A stretch of DNA of 64,000 nt, from contig JAULSU010000004.1 of NCBI GenBank assembly GCA_030512335.1, positions 3,286,001 to 3,350,000 on the forward strand. Reading direction: 5' to 3'. Positions 44,801 through 55,326 of the stretch are shown here, in pieces. Below the pieces are notes generated by a model. That model searched no databases and was not told the origin of the DNA. It was given only the letters and a program-made list of their open reading frames with translations. A program made the translations under genes and the position numbers. The first letter of the stretch is position 1; each line of letters begins with the position of its first letter. This DNA is from Immersiella caudata. Its lineage: Eukaryota > Ascomycota > Sordariomycetes > Sordariales > Lasiosphaeriaceae.

Positions 44801-46222
44801 TTCTTACTGCGAGCTTTCTAGAAGCAAACAGGGAGTCCCTCTGCAAGAAGCCGTGTGAACCATCGCCATTTCCGTTCGTCATCTCAGCGGAGCGTTCATC
44901 GACGCCAACCTATAGCGTGCTCTTCGTATATTGTATGATTTCCTTTTCGTCCTGTCAAAGCTCACCAGCCGGTGACACGCTCACCTCGCAATTCCACCAT
45001 CAGAGCCTACCAGGTTGCGGGATAAGGCCCAGATCCCCTGGGATGCAATTTGAACCACGAACTGCGGGGCAGCTGTTACCACCCCCGGCTACTGACCCAG
45101 TATGGAAATTTGGTACCGGAAACTAGATCGGTAGTAGCTCGTCAGAGAAAGTGGTAAAGAAACACGCAAATGTTGGTCTGGGAGGCGAATGATCATCGAA
45201 GTCGTGACGGAGGCGGCGGAGGACCCTCCTGTCAGAATGGAGAAGTCCAAAGGAACCTGATGACGGCAGGACGGGATGCGGAAAGCGGGTCCACCCAGAG
45301 AAGCCGGGATCAGAGCTCCGTTGCGACCCTGAGCTCGCCGTTCCGTTTCTTTCTCACTCCTTGCAGCAGCTCCGTCTCCCCGCCTTCATCGACGCCTCAA
45401 CCGCGCAGTACCTGCGGCCATTCCCTCGTTCCCCACTGCGTCCCAGCGCTCCGAACGTAGCGCACACATCTGGATCCCTGGGAGCCCTTGGCCGCGAACC
45501 GTACCTTGCTTACTCCTACGTTGGTGCAATCCTTATTTTTTGGCTCCTGGGGCCGATGCGACCTTCGGCATCAGCGCCGAGACTGTCAAATAGTGCATCC
45601 CCCCCAGACCCACCGCCGCTGCGCCCTTCACCTCCCTCAGACATTCACCCCGCCTTTGCCGAAGCAGCACAGGCTCGACAGGGAAGCGACCGTCGATCAT
45701 TCTGGTCGCATTCCCTTGCGCAACGTCTTCCCCTCGATTCACCTCCTGTCCCAGCCTGATTTCTGCCGCCATTCCAAGCAGCAAGCGAATCTGCCTTTTT
45801 TGTCGCACAGCGTCTGCGAATCAGCGTGTCTGAGGACCGTGGCACACATCCCTTTGGGTCGAAATCGCCGCCTTTTTCCCACGCCAAACGACTTACTCCG
45901 CCCCTCCTCGCACCTCGAAACCAGGCCGGGCAGCTCAGGAATTTATCCTCACTGGAACATACACACGAAGCGTGCCTTAGAGCGAGACGCGCCGACTTGA
46001 CAAGATCTCCCACCGCGCACAATCAGACTGCGGCCCCGTCAACACACCGCTAGCTTACTTCCGCCGTATCCCTCTGTTTAGCACATTCATGATGAATCCA
46101 CGTCGCACCTCTCCCAGAACAAACAATACCAGCCGAACTGCCTACAGGGCCGCCTGCTGTCCCTTATAATCTTTACCTCAACAGATACAACACCCTGTGC
46201 CCCCAGCGAAGCATTGGGCACC
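41823..46222. other. Gene-poor stretch (4.4 kb)
   Basis: No open frame here has a recognisable domain, signal peptide or plausible exon partner. A block at about 42230-42400 is rich in short inverted motifs (for example CCCGTGCGGG) and may hold a structured RNA, see findings. From about 45300 the sequence becomes C- and T-rich and could be a long leader of the gene at 46223. Confidence 0.4.
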
Positions 46223-48787
46223 ATGGCTATGTGGCCGTTCCGGCGAAAGAGCCGCAGGAAGCGGGTGCGGGCTAGTACGACAGACTTTGAGGATGCCAGG
46301 GGCCGCGCGGTCGAATCATCCCTCCCTCCTCGAAGCCAAACTTTGCAAGACCTCACGGTTCCGATGCCTGTCCCAGAACCTGAGCAGAGCAACAGGAAAC
46401 AACGACCAGAGCCCAACAAATTACAGCGCCGGCAGCGGACATATAGTTTCTCTCCCGGACGTCGTGACTCGATCGGCCCCCATCGAAGAAGGAGCGTGAG
46501 AGCACAGAGACAACCGCATGGCCCGGCACCAAACACAACCACGGGAGACACGCCCGTCGGATGGCGAAGAACCAGAGAAGACAGGGGCGCCGAGAAAGAG
46601 ATGGGCATGATGAGAGATGACGATCTCCGGCGAGTGCCCACTCTGCACAACAAGCGCGACGGCGATGACCTTCCCCGCAAGAAGTCAAGCAAGAAACGAC
46701 GCAGAAATGATCACCAGCGCGAGGCTGAGATCAAGGCAATGAGCAACTTTGTGCCCCTTCGCCGGGCAACAGAAGATTGGACTGGCGGGCATCCCGCTGG
46801 CATGGACGGCAGGAGAGTCAGGACCAGCTTTGGTCTAGGATTCAAGGGGTCGTCCAGGCAGGAGTGGGACAAGTACAATCGGTCCTCCGATATATCGCTC
46901 CCTGCCGAATCCATCCACTCCGCTCACTCTTCGGATTCCGAGTATCTCTCCTTCAAGGTCTCTGCCCTCGAAGCACTTGCGCCAAGGCCTACGCTGCGCT
47001 ACGCCACTCATCCGAGACCTGGAGCTGAAGGCGGCGATTTTGGTATGAGGTTGGCCAGGGCATCGTCCCGACAACAGAAGAAGCTCTCAGCGCCGATACC
47101 GGAAGCGACTCTCAAAGCACACAAACGAATCCACGATCTCGCCGACGAGCTCAGCGCTAGCGACTTGCGGGAGTTGATGGAACGGGACCAGCGTCGGCGT
47201 GACAGAAAACGCCAAATGGACCAGGAGCGACTTGAGCAGAGGTTGGCACGACGGGCAGAGAAGCAAAGAGCCGCAGAAGCTGAAGCAAAGAGACAAGGCC
47301 GAGATTCTCCTGCAAATCTAGAGAGAGGTGTTTTGGGTCGGGAAGTGTTAGGCCTAGGTACCGATCCGACATCAGCAGTCATCACATCCTCGAGAATAAG
47401 GCAATCCGATGAATCTCTAAAGGAGAAGGGCAAGGACGCAGAGATCGACCCGGCTGCTGCACCGGGGGACGAATCTAGGCCGCACCCCTTGGCGGCTTTC
47501 CACCGCACTAACAGCATCCCCCTACAAAGCCCAAAACTGGAATCGCTGCCGGCGGAACCTAAAAAGCAACCAGCCCAGCCTTTGACCAGTCCGAGATCCA
47601 GGACCTCGTTCATTCGGCTAAAGCTGTCCCGGTCCAGCACTCCACAGGGATCAGACATCAAAACAGAACACTCGGATCCTCCGCAGAAAGGGCATGAAAC
47701 TGCGAACTCGAAGGCGCCTCTTTCCTGGGCAACATTCTTCAGATGGGGGAACAAGCACAAACACCGTTCGGCCGGGCCGTCCTCCTTCTCCAACACCTCA
47801 AGAGACTCTATGCAAGCAGCGCCACAAGCCCCAACACCTCCAGCGAACTTCATCCCGCGGCGGCTCAGTGCCGGCGTGCCGAAGAGGACGATGTCCCGAT
47901 TCCGGGAAGATCTTCCGGAGCTACCACTCTCGCCTCCGGACTCCCGAATACAATCACCTGAGGCAACGGCAATTCCCGGCGCCACAGAACCTTCGGCTCT
48001 GACGAATGCAGTTATGGAGCATGTCATCCTTGCGCCCCCACGCCAGGCTGACAGGTATGATACCCCAACTTCCGAGCAACGCTCGATGGAGGCCATGCGT
48101 CAAACTCCCTCTACCTTTGGTCACCCCGACGAACCCAGCGTATCGCCAGAACTCCAGACCATGTCACTCGCGTCTATCGATTCGGAGGGCTCGTGGCTCT
48201 CCGGCAAAATGTCCAAGAAGCGGAAGCCCTCAGGAAGCCTGCGGGCGACCCCTTACGGTCAGCGGCCACGAACAACGTCCGAGTCAGATGCCGAGCACAT
48301 TCCAGACCAAGACAACAACACGAACGAAGAGATGTCTATCGCCGAGGACGATTACTTGGCCCGCTATACGAGCTCGCCTGTGGAACGACCCGGCTGGAAC
48401 CGAAAGTCTACCGGCGATCCCCGACCGTCCAGCGATGGCGAGGAGGAGACGCATTGGGGTTCCGTCAGAGGGCACCAACCGCAGCTCGTGCACTCCCACA
48501 CGGCTGGCCGAGTCAAAAGCCGGGAAGTTCTGCTGAAGTCTTTTGGCGAGGAAGGCGAGATCGATGCTGTCGTGTCTGGCAGCAAAAATGTCGACAACGA
48601 CGATGACGAGGACGACGAAGGGGAGACCAGCGGCCTCCAACGTGCAACGAGCATCAACCTCGGAAAGGAGCACGTTCGGCATATCAGCGCCGGCTCTGCT
48701 CGTCTGCTGTCCATCAGCCCCCGCTCGTCGGTCGACACGAAGCGGTTGAGCATGCTGTCGAACCAAGACAAGGCCGAGACTTCCTGA
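46223..48787 (+). CDS. Large disordered basic/serine-rich conserved fungal protein
   Basis: Single exon, 854 residues, start ATG at 46223 (the frame opens nine bases earlier without ATG). The N-terminus MAMWPFRRKSRRKRVR is a short hydrophobic-plus-basic motif that recurs at the start of conserved but uncharacterised ascomycete proteins. Residues ~320-375 form a charged helix (ELMERDQRRRDRKRQMDQER), probably coiled coil. The remainder is low-complexity, rich in S, P, R and E, with SLASIDSEGSWLSGKMSKK near residue 655 and an acidic DNDDDEDDEGE near 800. No catalytic domain is visible. Function unknown; many S/P sites suggest phosphorylation. Confidence 0.75.
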   Translation: MAMWPFRRKSRRKRVRASTTDFEDARGRAVESSLPPRSQTLQDLTVPMPVPEPEQSNRKQRPEPNKLQRRQRTYSFSPGRRDSIGPHRRRSVRAQRQPHGPAPNTTTGDTPVGWRRTREDRGAEKEMGMMRDDDLRRVPTLHNKRDGDDLPRKKSSKKRRRNDHQREAEIKAMSNFVPLRRATEDWTGGHPAGMDGRRVRTSFGLGFKGSSRQEWDKYNRSSDISLPAESIHSAHSSDSEYLSFKVSALEALAPRPTLRYATHPRPGAEGGDFGMRLARASSRQQKKLSAPIPEATLKAHKRIHDLADELSASDLRELMERDQRRRDRKRQMDQERLEQRLARRAEKQRAAEAEAKRQGRDSPANLERGVLGREVLGLGTDPTSAVITSSRIRQSDESLKEKGKDAEIDPAAAPGDESRPHPLAAFHRTNSIPLQSPKLESLPAEPKKQPAQPLTSPRSRTSFIRLKLSRSSTPQGSDIKTEHSDPPQKGHETANSKAPLSWATFFRWGNKHKHRSAGPSSFSNTSRDSMQAAPQAPTPPANFIPRRLSAGVPKRTMSRFREDLPELPLSPPDSRIQSPEATAIPGATEPSALTNAVMEHVILAPPRQADRYDTPTSEQRSMEAMRQTPSTFGHPDEPSVSPELQTMSLASIDSEGSWLSGKMSKKRKPSGSLRATPYGQRPRTTSESDAEHIPDQDNNTNEEMSIAEDDYLARYTSSPVERPGWNRKSTGDPRPSSDGEEETHWGSVRGHQPQLVHSHTAGRVKSREVLLKSFGEEGEIDAVVSGSKNVDNDDDEDDEGETSGLQRATSINLGKEHVRHISAGSARLLSISPRSSVDTKRLSMLSNQDKAETS

Positions 48788-49840
48788 GCAGAAGCGGTGG
48801 AATTGCGGACTAGTAGCGGCTGATCTCAAGACACACACACACTCGTTTATTCTTTCCTTATGTTGCAACAACCCACAGCCAACGGCATTCCCTTGCTTCA
48901 TCTTACCGACCAACATTCGCTCATTCATCCTGTTTCCTTTATCAGTACTCCTCAATAGGAGGATCAGTGTCTGATATCAGCCAATACGAACACCGCATTT
49001 CTCTTCGCTTCGACAATATTGTATTTTAGTACCCCTGGCTTTCACAACTTACAACACGATACCCCTCTGCATTCGCGTCCATCACAATTCGCTTCTTATC
49101 AGACAACACGGCCCAAGACACCGGCGTTGGGCACCACGAGCAGCTCAGCTTTGTCATCATCGCCATCTACACACATCTACACATTCCAGGGACGGCAAGG
49201 GGGGCAATCCTGAGCAATGTAGATGCTACCTCCCGATATATCTCATATTGTAATATGCAGGACTTGGACGAAGCAACTTTGTTTCTCATACTTAGCGTTT
49301 AATTCTAGCGAAGACTTTTCGATTGGTGTTTTGGGCGGATAAGGCAGGAGCTGGACTGGCGGCACATTGCTCTCTTGCATCATTAGACTGGGTCGGAATG
49401 GGGCACGGGCGGACAGGGGCACATATGGATGTGTGTAGCACCCTGTATTACCTGTACCAGTAGAAATCGGGTAGACATCGAGTCTCTGAATTCAGACACG
49501 TGTGTGCCTGATATACACAGTTCATACTTGCAAGCCCCAGAACCTCGCGGGCCGGCGTTGCGGAAGTTTGGGGCCGTCGAAGCATCTTGTGGTTTGACAT
49601 CGATCTTTGGCTGGGTCCTTGCCAAATCCTCGCCCGCTGACTCCTACGATTTTAGACTTCTGAATGGATGTTATTCGTAACTTTTTCAGGCTTGGCCGAC
49701 TCATCATGATGCCTCTGGGGCGGAACTTTTTCCACCAAAGGGGGTGAAGTGCATTGTTTGAAGCGCACTGTCCGTAAACTGTCTCGCATCTTCACAGTCC
49801 GTGGAAGTGGATTGTACGGATTAGGATAGCCTTAGAAGGA

Positions 49841-49863
49841 GAGCGCGAGCAGCGCTCGCGCTC
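49841..49863. repeat. Perfect 10-base inverted repeat with 3-base loop
   Basis: GAGCGCGAGC at 49841-49850 is exactly complementary to GCTCGCGCTC at 49854-49863. It abuts the CT microsatellite and may have seeded its expansion or stalls polymerases. Confidence 0.7.
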
Positions 49864-49873
49864 GCTCGATCTG

Positions 49874-50028
<155 letters not shown>

Positions 50029-51260
50029 GGGGCCTAGAATTCTTCTGAACTTATGTTCTTTATGTTGACGGTGAGCTTTTCGGTGTTTTTGAAAGTCCTT
50101 AAACCTGACTACAAATGACTCGAGCACATAACCGGGACTGCTCTCTGCCTTGTTGAAGGGGCTGAGGGGTGTTTTAAAGGAGATCGATGCGTGATTGGGT
50201 GGTTAACTTGCGCGGTGGAAGACAACACGGAATGCACCGAACCTCACGAATGGAAGCAGATCAGGGGATGTATCTGATCGAAACTACGATAGTTGAATAT
50301 GAGAGAACTATAGTTTACCTAAGCAAGCGTAGTATTGGAGCTAGAGGGAGGAGAACATGGCCTGGAAGGCTCCGGGATAGCGGGGAGGGAATGAAAGATG
50401 GTGTAGTAGGCGGGAGACCGTGAGCTTGGGATGCGGAGTGGTGTCGTGCAATCGACTTCGAGGCTCTCTACCCCTTTCCCGACCCTCCATTTCGGGGACG
50501 AAGACCGTCAGGGCCGGCGGCCCGCCGCTCCTGCAACACAGCTGCCAGCCACAATCCTGGGAAGCTTATCTCGATGCGGCATGCTCGATGAACTTTTGAG
50601 AATGCAATAGAATGCAATAGGGGGGTTCATAAGAGGTAACCAGGGATGTGAGTGTGTGGGTAGAAGGCCTTGCGGCATGTGTCGAGCTCCGTAGGATGAG
50701 ATAATAATTGAGAGGAGACGAAACGCTGAGTCTGGACGGGGTCACGAAGGTCCAAGAAGAGAAAGGCGTATTTCTTTACCGTGAAAGGCTACTTGGCATC
50801 TCCTTTCGTCAGAACCAGTAGTTGTAATGATGATATGGTCATCATTCCTGCAAAAGAGAGGCGTACTGTTCCAGCATGATAAAAGCTGATATCATGAAGG
50901 GCACAGTTCTTGGCACACGCCGACAATCCCAAGTACGAGTGCAGCGCCGTGATTCGTGCGCCAGCCTGCCCCAACCGAAGGTTCGGTTCCCTATGAGTGC
51001 TATATCTTGGCGCATATTGAAGCCAGTCGACCAGTTCTTTGGGTGGCATTCGATGCATCGCGAATCCTTGGTCCCCAGCTAAAAGGTGTGTCAGCACCAG
51101 GCATACGGCCAAACAGAGTGTGTAATGCCTTACCTGGTATCGAATGCGGAAATTTGCCCCAAAGACAAAAAGCAGGGCTGCCGCATGAAGATACAATAAG
51201 TAGCATAGAGCACGGATAAGTTGACATGAGACTCACCAACTATAATACTGAGGGTCCGGG

Positions 51261-51267
51261 TATATAG
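51261..51267 (+). promoter_or_regulatory. TATA box of the cytochrome P450 gene
   Basis: TATATAG lies 73 bases before the first ATG (51334), favouring that start over the ATG at 51394. Confidence 0.45.
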
Positions 51268-51333
51268 TCCTTCCCCAATGGTTGGCCCTTGCTCCAACTC
51301 CTTTCCCTCCCTGATGCTATTCATCTTCCGGCC

Positions 51334-53067
51334 ATGCCGCCCCAAAGTCAATCGACCACTTTCAAACCACCAGCATATCAACAGCCTTCTGCAATGAATT
51401 CCACACCGCCACTGCCGGATCTCCCAAAGCTCCTTTTCTCGTTCTTCCTCCTACTCGTCACCTACATCCTCTATAACTGCTTCTTCCACCCCCTCGCCAG
51501 CGTTCCCGGCCCCTTTCTTGCCAAATTCAGCGAACTCTATCGCTTCTACCACAACTTCATCCGCCATGGCTCCCTCTACACCCAATTCGACGCCCTCAAA
51601 GCCAAATACGGCACCGTCGTCCGCATCGCTCCCAACGAAGTCATCGTTTTTGACCCGAGCTACTATGACACTTTGTACTCCGCCCACACAAAGTACTACA
51701 AAGATCCATCTTTCTACCCTCTCACAGGGACCGGGAGCGTCTTCACCATCATCTCCAACGAAGCCCATCGAAAGCAACGTGCCGTGATCAACTCCTTCTT
51801 CTCCAGGCGGGCGGCGCTGGATCAGGAAGACCTGGTTCAGGAAAAGGCGACCAAGCTCTGCGACCGGATCCAGCGGGACTCGGAACGCGGCGTCATGACG
51901 GACATTGGCATGGGCTTCCGAGCCCTCTCAGTAGATGTTGCGACGGCTTACTGCTATGGGTTAAATGCGTGTTACAACTCGCTCGACGCCGAGGACTTCG
52001 GGAAGTGGTACAACGAGCTGATCACGCAGATCGCGCCGATGATGTACGTCCTGAAGCTCGTGCCGATTCTGAAGAGGCCTTTGCAGGGAATGCCGAATTG
52101 GTTAGCGAGGAGGATCAACCCGTTGGTGACGGGTTTGCAGATGTTGATGATCGAGGCGCATCGACAGGTGGAGAGGATTGTGAAGGAGATTGAAGCCGGG
52201 GTGACGCCGGAGAGGAAGACGATCTTTCATACGATCTTGAATCCCGAGGCGGGCGAAGGGGACTACAAGGCGCCTCCGATGCAGCAGATTGTTGAAGAAG
52301 CGTGGGGTATGTGCGATTCCTGCTGTATTCCCCCCTTTAGTCTTTTTGCCCTGATGTCTCAGGAGCAAGAGGAGGAGTCACCTCCTGAGACATGCAAGCG
52401 TTGTCTCAAAATGGAAGTTGGTAGCTGACAGCGGCCACCAGGAATAACTGGTGCAGCGGTTGAGACTTCGGGCAATTCGCTCGGGCTTATTGCCTTCAGA
52501 GTGTTAAACGACAGGGAGGTGCATCGAAGATTGACGGAGGAACTGATAACGGCGTTTCCGGATCCTTCGGCGAGGATGGACTTCTTGACGTTGGAGAAGT
52601 TGCCGTACCTAACAGGAGTTGTGAAGGAAGGGCTCCGACTGTCGTACGGAGTCATTTATCCCCTTCCCAGGGTTGTGCCCAAAGAAATTGGAGATGCGAC
52701 GTTTGGGGGACATCATATCCCAGCGGGCTGCGTTGTCTCGATGAGCAACTACACCATGCACCGCGATCGAGAGGTCTTTCCTGACCCTGATGTGTTTGAT
52801 CCAGAAAGGTGGTTGGATCCAGTCGAAGCGCGACATCGAGACAACTTCTTAGTCACCTTCTCACGAGGCCGTCGCGCGTGTATAGGGCAGTCTCTTGCTA
52901 TGCTTGAGCTGTATGTCGCCACCGCGCAGCTATTCCGGAGGTTTGATGACCTGGAGGCGCCTTTCGTTGGTCTGGAGGATTTCCGGTACGAAGACTACTT
53001 TTTGGCAATACATCCAGCGGATGCCAGGAAGTTCAAAGTTAGGAGGAAAGGTGGTGATTGCCGGTGA
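51334..53067 (+). CDS. Cytochrome P450 monooxygenase, carrying an introner-like intron
   Basis: Two exons (51334-52306, 52442-53067) give 532 residues; an alternative start at 51394 would remove 20 polar residues. The membrane anchor (LLFSFFLLLVTYILYNC) is followed by the HPLASVPGPFLAK proline hinge. The I helix GITGAAVETSGNS is rebuilt across the intron and has GAAVETS instead of the usual AGxDTT. The K helix is KEGLRLS (ExxR), then FDPERW and the heme loop FSRGRRACIGQSLA with Cys471. The order and length are normal for fungal microsomal P450s. Substrate is unknown and no biosynthetic neighbours are present. The only intron (52307-52441) interrupts the oxygen-binding I helix and is an introner-like copy. 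Confidence 0.93.
52307..52441 (+). mobile_element. Introner-like element copy C (intron of the P450 gene)
   Basis: 135 bases, GTATGTGCGATTCCTGCTGT to GGCCACCAG, phase 1. It keeps the best inner hairpin of the three copies: GTCTCAGGAG (52356-52365) is perfectly complementary to CTCCTGAGAC (52382-52391). AAAATGGAAGTTGGTAGCTGACA precedes the acceptor, with CTGAC as branch site. Confidence 0.85.
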
Positions 53068-54002
53068 CAGGTAGCTGTTGGGTGGTATTTGTGAGGGGCC
53101 AGCAAGTTAGGCGCGGTAGTTGGTAGAATAATGAATGTGGGCAAAAGGAAAGAGGGATAAGGTGGTTGCTCTTCGGGGTAAAGGGGATAAAAAGATCGTT
53201 CGGATGCCTCTTTGCATCCTCACAACGCCTTCTCTGGTTTGCCACAGGGCTCCCTCCTGGATTATGGGCGGTCAAACCCACATCTCCTGTCGCGTGGGTG
53301 GGCCGGGCCAAAGCTTCCCCGGGCAGCCGCAGCCCCACGACGCTTTTACTCGCTCCTTCTAGGTTAGAATTTGCCTCCAAAGCGCACCTTTCCCAGAGAT
53401 TCCTTTCTCAACTGGCACCCACGCAGTCACTCGAAAGCTTCTTACTTCTTTCACGTTACCCGAACCCTTGGGCTCCTAGTCAGTTTCTTAAATTGGAATT
53501 TGAAAGTTTTGAGCAAGGCAGCACATGCTCCTTCCAGTAAATTACCTGAACTCCCCACCTCCGGTTTCTTCACGCTTTCCAGGTTTCTCAGCCACCACTC
53601 GAAGGCCGATTCAAGAGAACTTTCGCACTTAGGTTGTTTCCTATTCTCTCATTGAAGGGACTGTGATCAAAACCGAATCAGTTCCATTCTCAGAGTCTGG
53701 GTCGGCGTTGAGGTTTTTTTTCTTTTTTTCTTTTCGCACCGTCACTCTCCAAGAATTCCGCCGAGGCTCCCAGTGCCAACGGCTAGGGGCAGTCAAATTA
53801 CCGACCCAGTGCTTGAGCCCGTAATCTTTGAGAGTTCTACTACCTACTCAACAGCAGCCGCTTTTCCTTCCTTCAGGGTCCTTTCTGCATTCCGCCCGGG
53901 AACTCGGTGAGTCAAACTGATCCCGCACCAGCCTATCCACGTTGCACGAGACTGATCCAAGCAAGGTTGAAGCACAGAATTTTCGAGAGAAGACCCTTCC
54001 GA
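53068..54002. other. Intergenic region between P450 and BTB genes
   Basis: AT- and T-rich in part (T and C runs near 53715-53735). No gene is supported; some of it may be leader of the BTB gene. Confidence 0.4.
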
Positions 54003-54960
54003 ATGTCCCTCTTCCTAGCCATAATGAGGCCTGCGCTGGACTACGTCAAGATCTCCACCTCCCGTGGCTGCACATTTCTCATCGGCCCGGAGAAGCAGAA
54101 GAATACCATTCACAAGAGAATTCTTGAGCAGACCTGCCCAACTCTGTGCGCTCTCATCAATGGGACTTTCAAGAGTAGCAAAGGGTGTGTTGACTGGATG
54201 ACAATGGAACAAGACACTTTCGCAAGGTTTTTTTTCAATTCCTTTACACGACGACCTACAAGAGCCCCGAAGTAACACAGCCAGCCGACGGTCCGACAGT
54301 GACGGATTCCGCGGCTGGCGCATTCTCTTTGGTCATGCTTGTAAAGAGCCATGACCCCGAGAATACCTCCTACGCAAACTGCAGAGTTTGTATTTCCCCA
54401 GTGAGCTGGCTCGACAGCCCGTCTACATGTCTCAATTACGGCAGGTCCATCGTCAACGCCTCGACTTGCTCCGTCTGCGCAAAGCAGGACCTTGAATACT
54501 GCACGACATGCTCAGCGGGCCCAGAGGTCCCAGAGAGACCACAAATGGCAAGAGAGTTTGTCGGCGCTACTTCAGAGTTTCGCGAGCTTGAAAAACAAAA
54601 CCTGTGGAGCAGATTACAGTCCAGTCCAGTTCTGCTCTGCCACGCCAAACTATACGTCCTGGCCAAGCGCTATAGCATTCCGGATCTCGAAGAGCTCGCT
54701 TCTGGAAGCTGCAGGTCACGTTATCCGACCACATGATTTATCCCACGAGTCCCAATAGCACGCGACCCATTCTGAAGCTGATCGGATATGTTTTCGGGAA
54801 CACGGGTCCGGGAGACGAGATGAGGGCTTCAGTCGTCAAATACTGCGCAATCGCACTGGAAATGCTTGGGGAATCGGACGAATGGGAGGCTTTAGCAGAG
54901 GATGTTCCGCGGTTTGGACTTTCGCTAATGCAAGAAGTGAGCAGACGTCGTTTGCAATGA
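54003..54960 (+). pseudogene. BTB/POZ-domain protein broken by two frameshifts
   Basis: Three frames in a row spell one protein. The first (from ATG 54003) gives the BTB start: LDYVKISTSRGCTFLIG, HKRILEQTCPTLCALINGTF and DTFARFF. After a run of eight T (54228-54235) the family continuation QFLYTTTYKSPEV lies one frame away, as if one T were missing. The second frame runs to LYVLAKRYSIPDLEELAS near 54702, where the next expected residues WKLQVTLSDHMIYPTS are again one frame away. The third frame ends at 54960 with LSLMQEVSRRRLQ. Splicing does not explain either shift. The original product resembled the many ascomycete BTB proteins of about 300 residues whose functions are mostly unknown. Confidence 0.75.
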
Positions 54961-55326
54961 GTTTGATGTTCGTGGTGGACGAAATACGTGCCGATCTTGG
55001 TTGGGGATGTGTTCCACTGAGGGTACAGCGGCTGATAGTTGACTCGTGGTGGGTAACAAGTGGTCTCTGGGGCACGACCAACTGCAAAGGCCTGCAAGTA
55101 TTTCACGAGGGGCAAGTCGGCACCATCAAAAGGGCCTGCAACTGCATCACCTTATCACCGCCACGGAGGGTGTTTTGATAGGGTACATCATCCCGAGTAC
55201 GGGTCTGGCCAGAAGAGAGAGGCCATCTGCTCCATGTAAACCAAGTTACTCGCGTCAACAACAATAACCGCGCTGGTCCCTCCTCCTTCTGGTCAAGACT
55301 TTAGTAATGCACATGATTGCCCCTCG
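54961..55326. other. Convergent intergenic region
   Basis: About 370 bases between the broken BTB gene (plus) and the G-alpha-like gene (minus). Nothing is supported. Confidence 0.4.
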
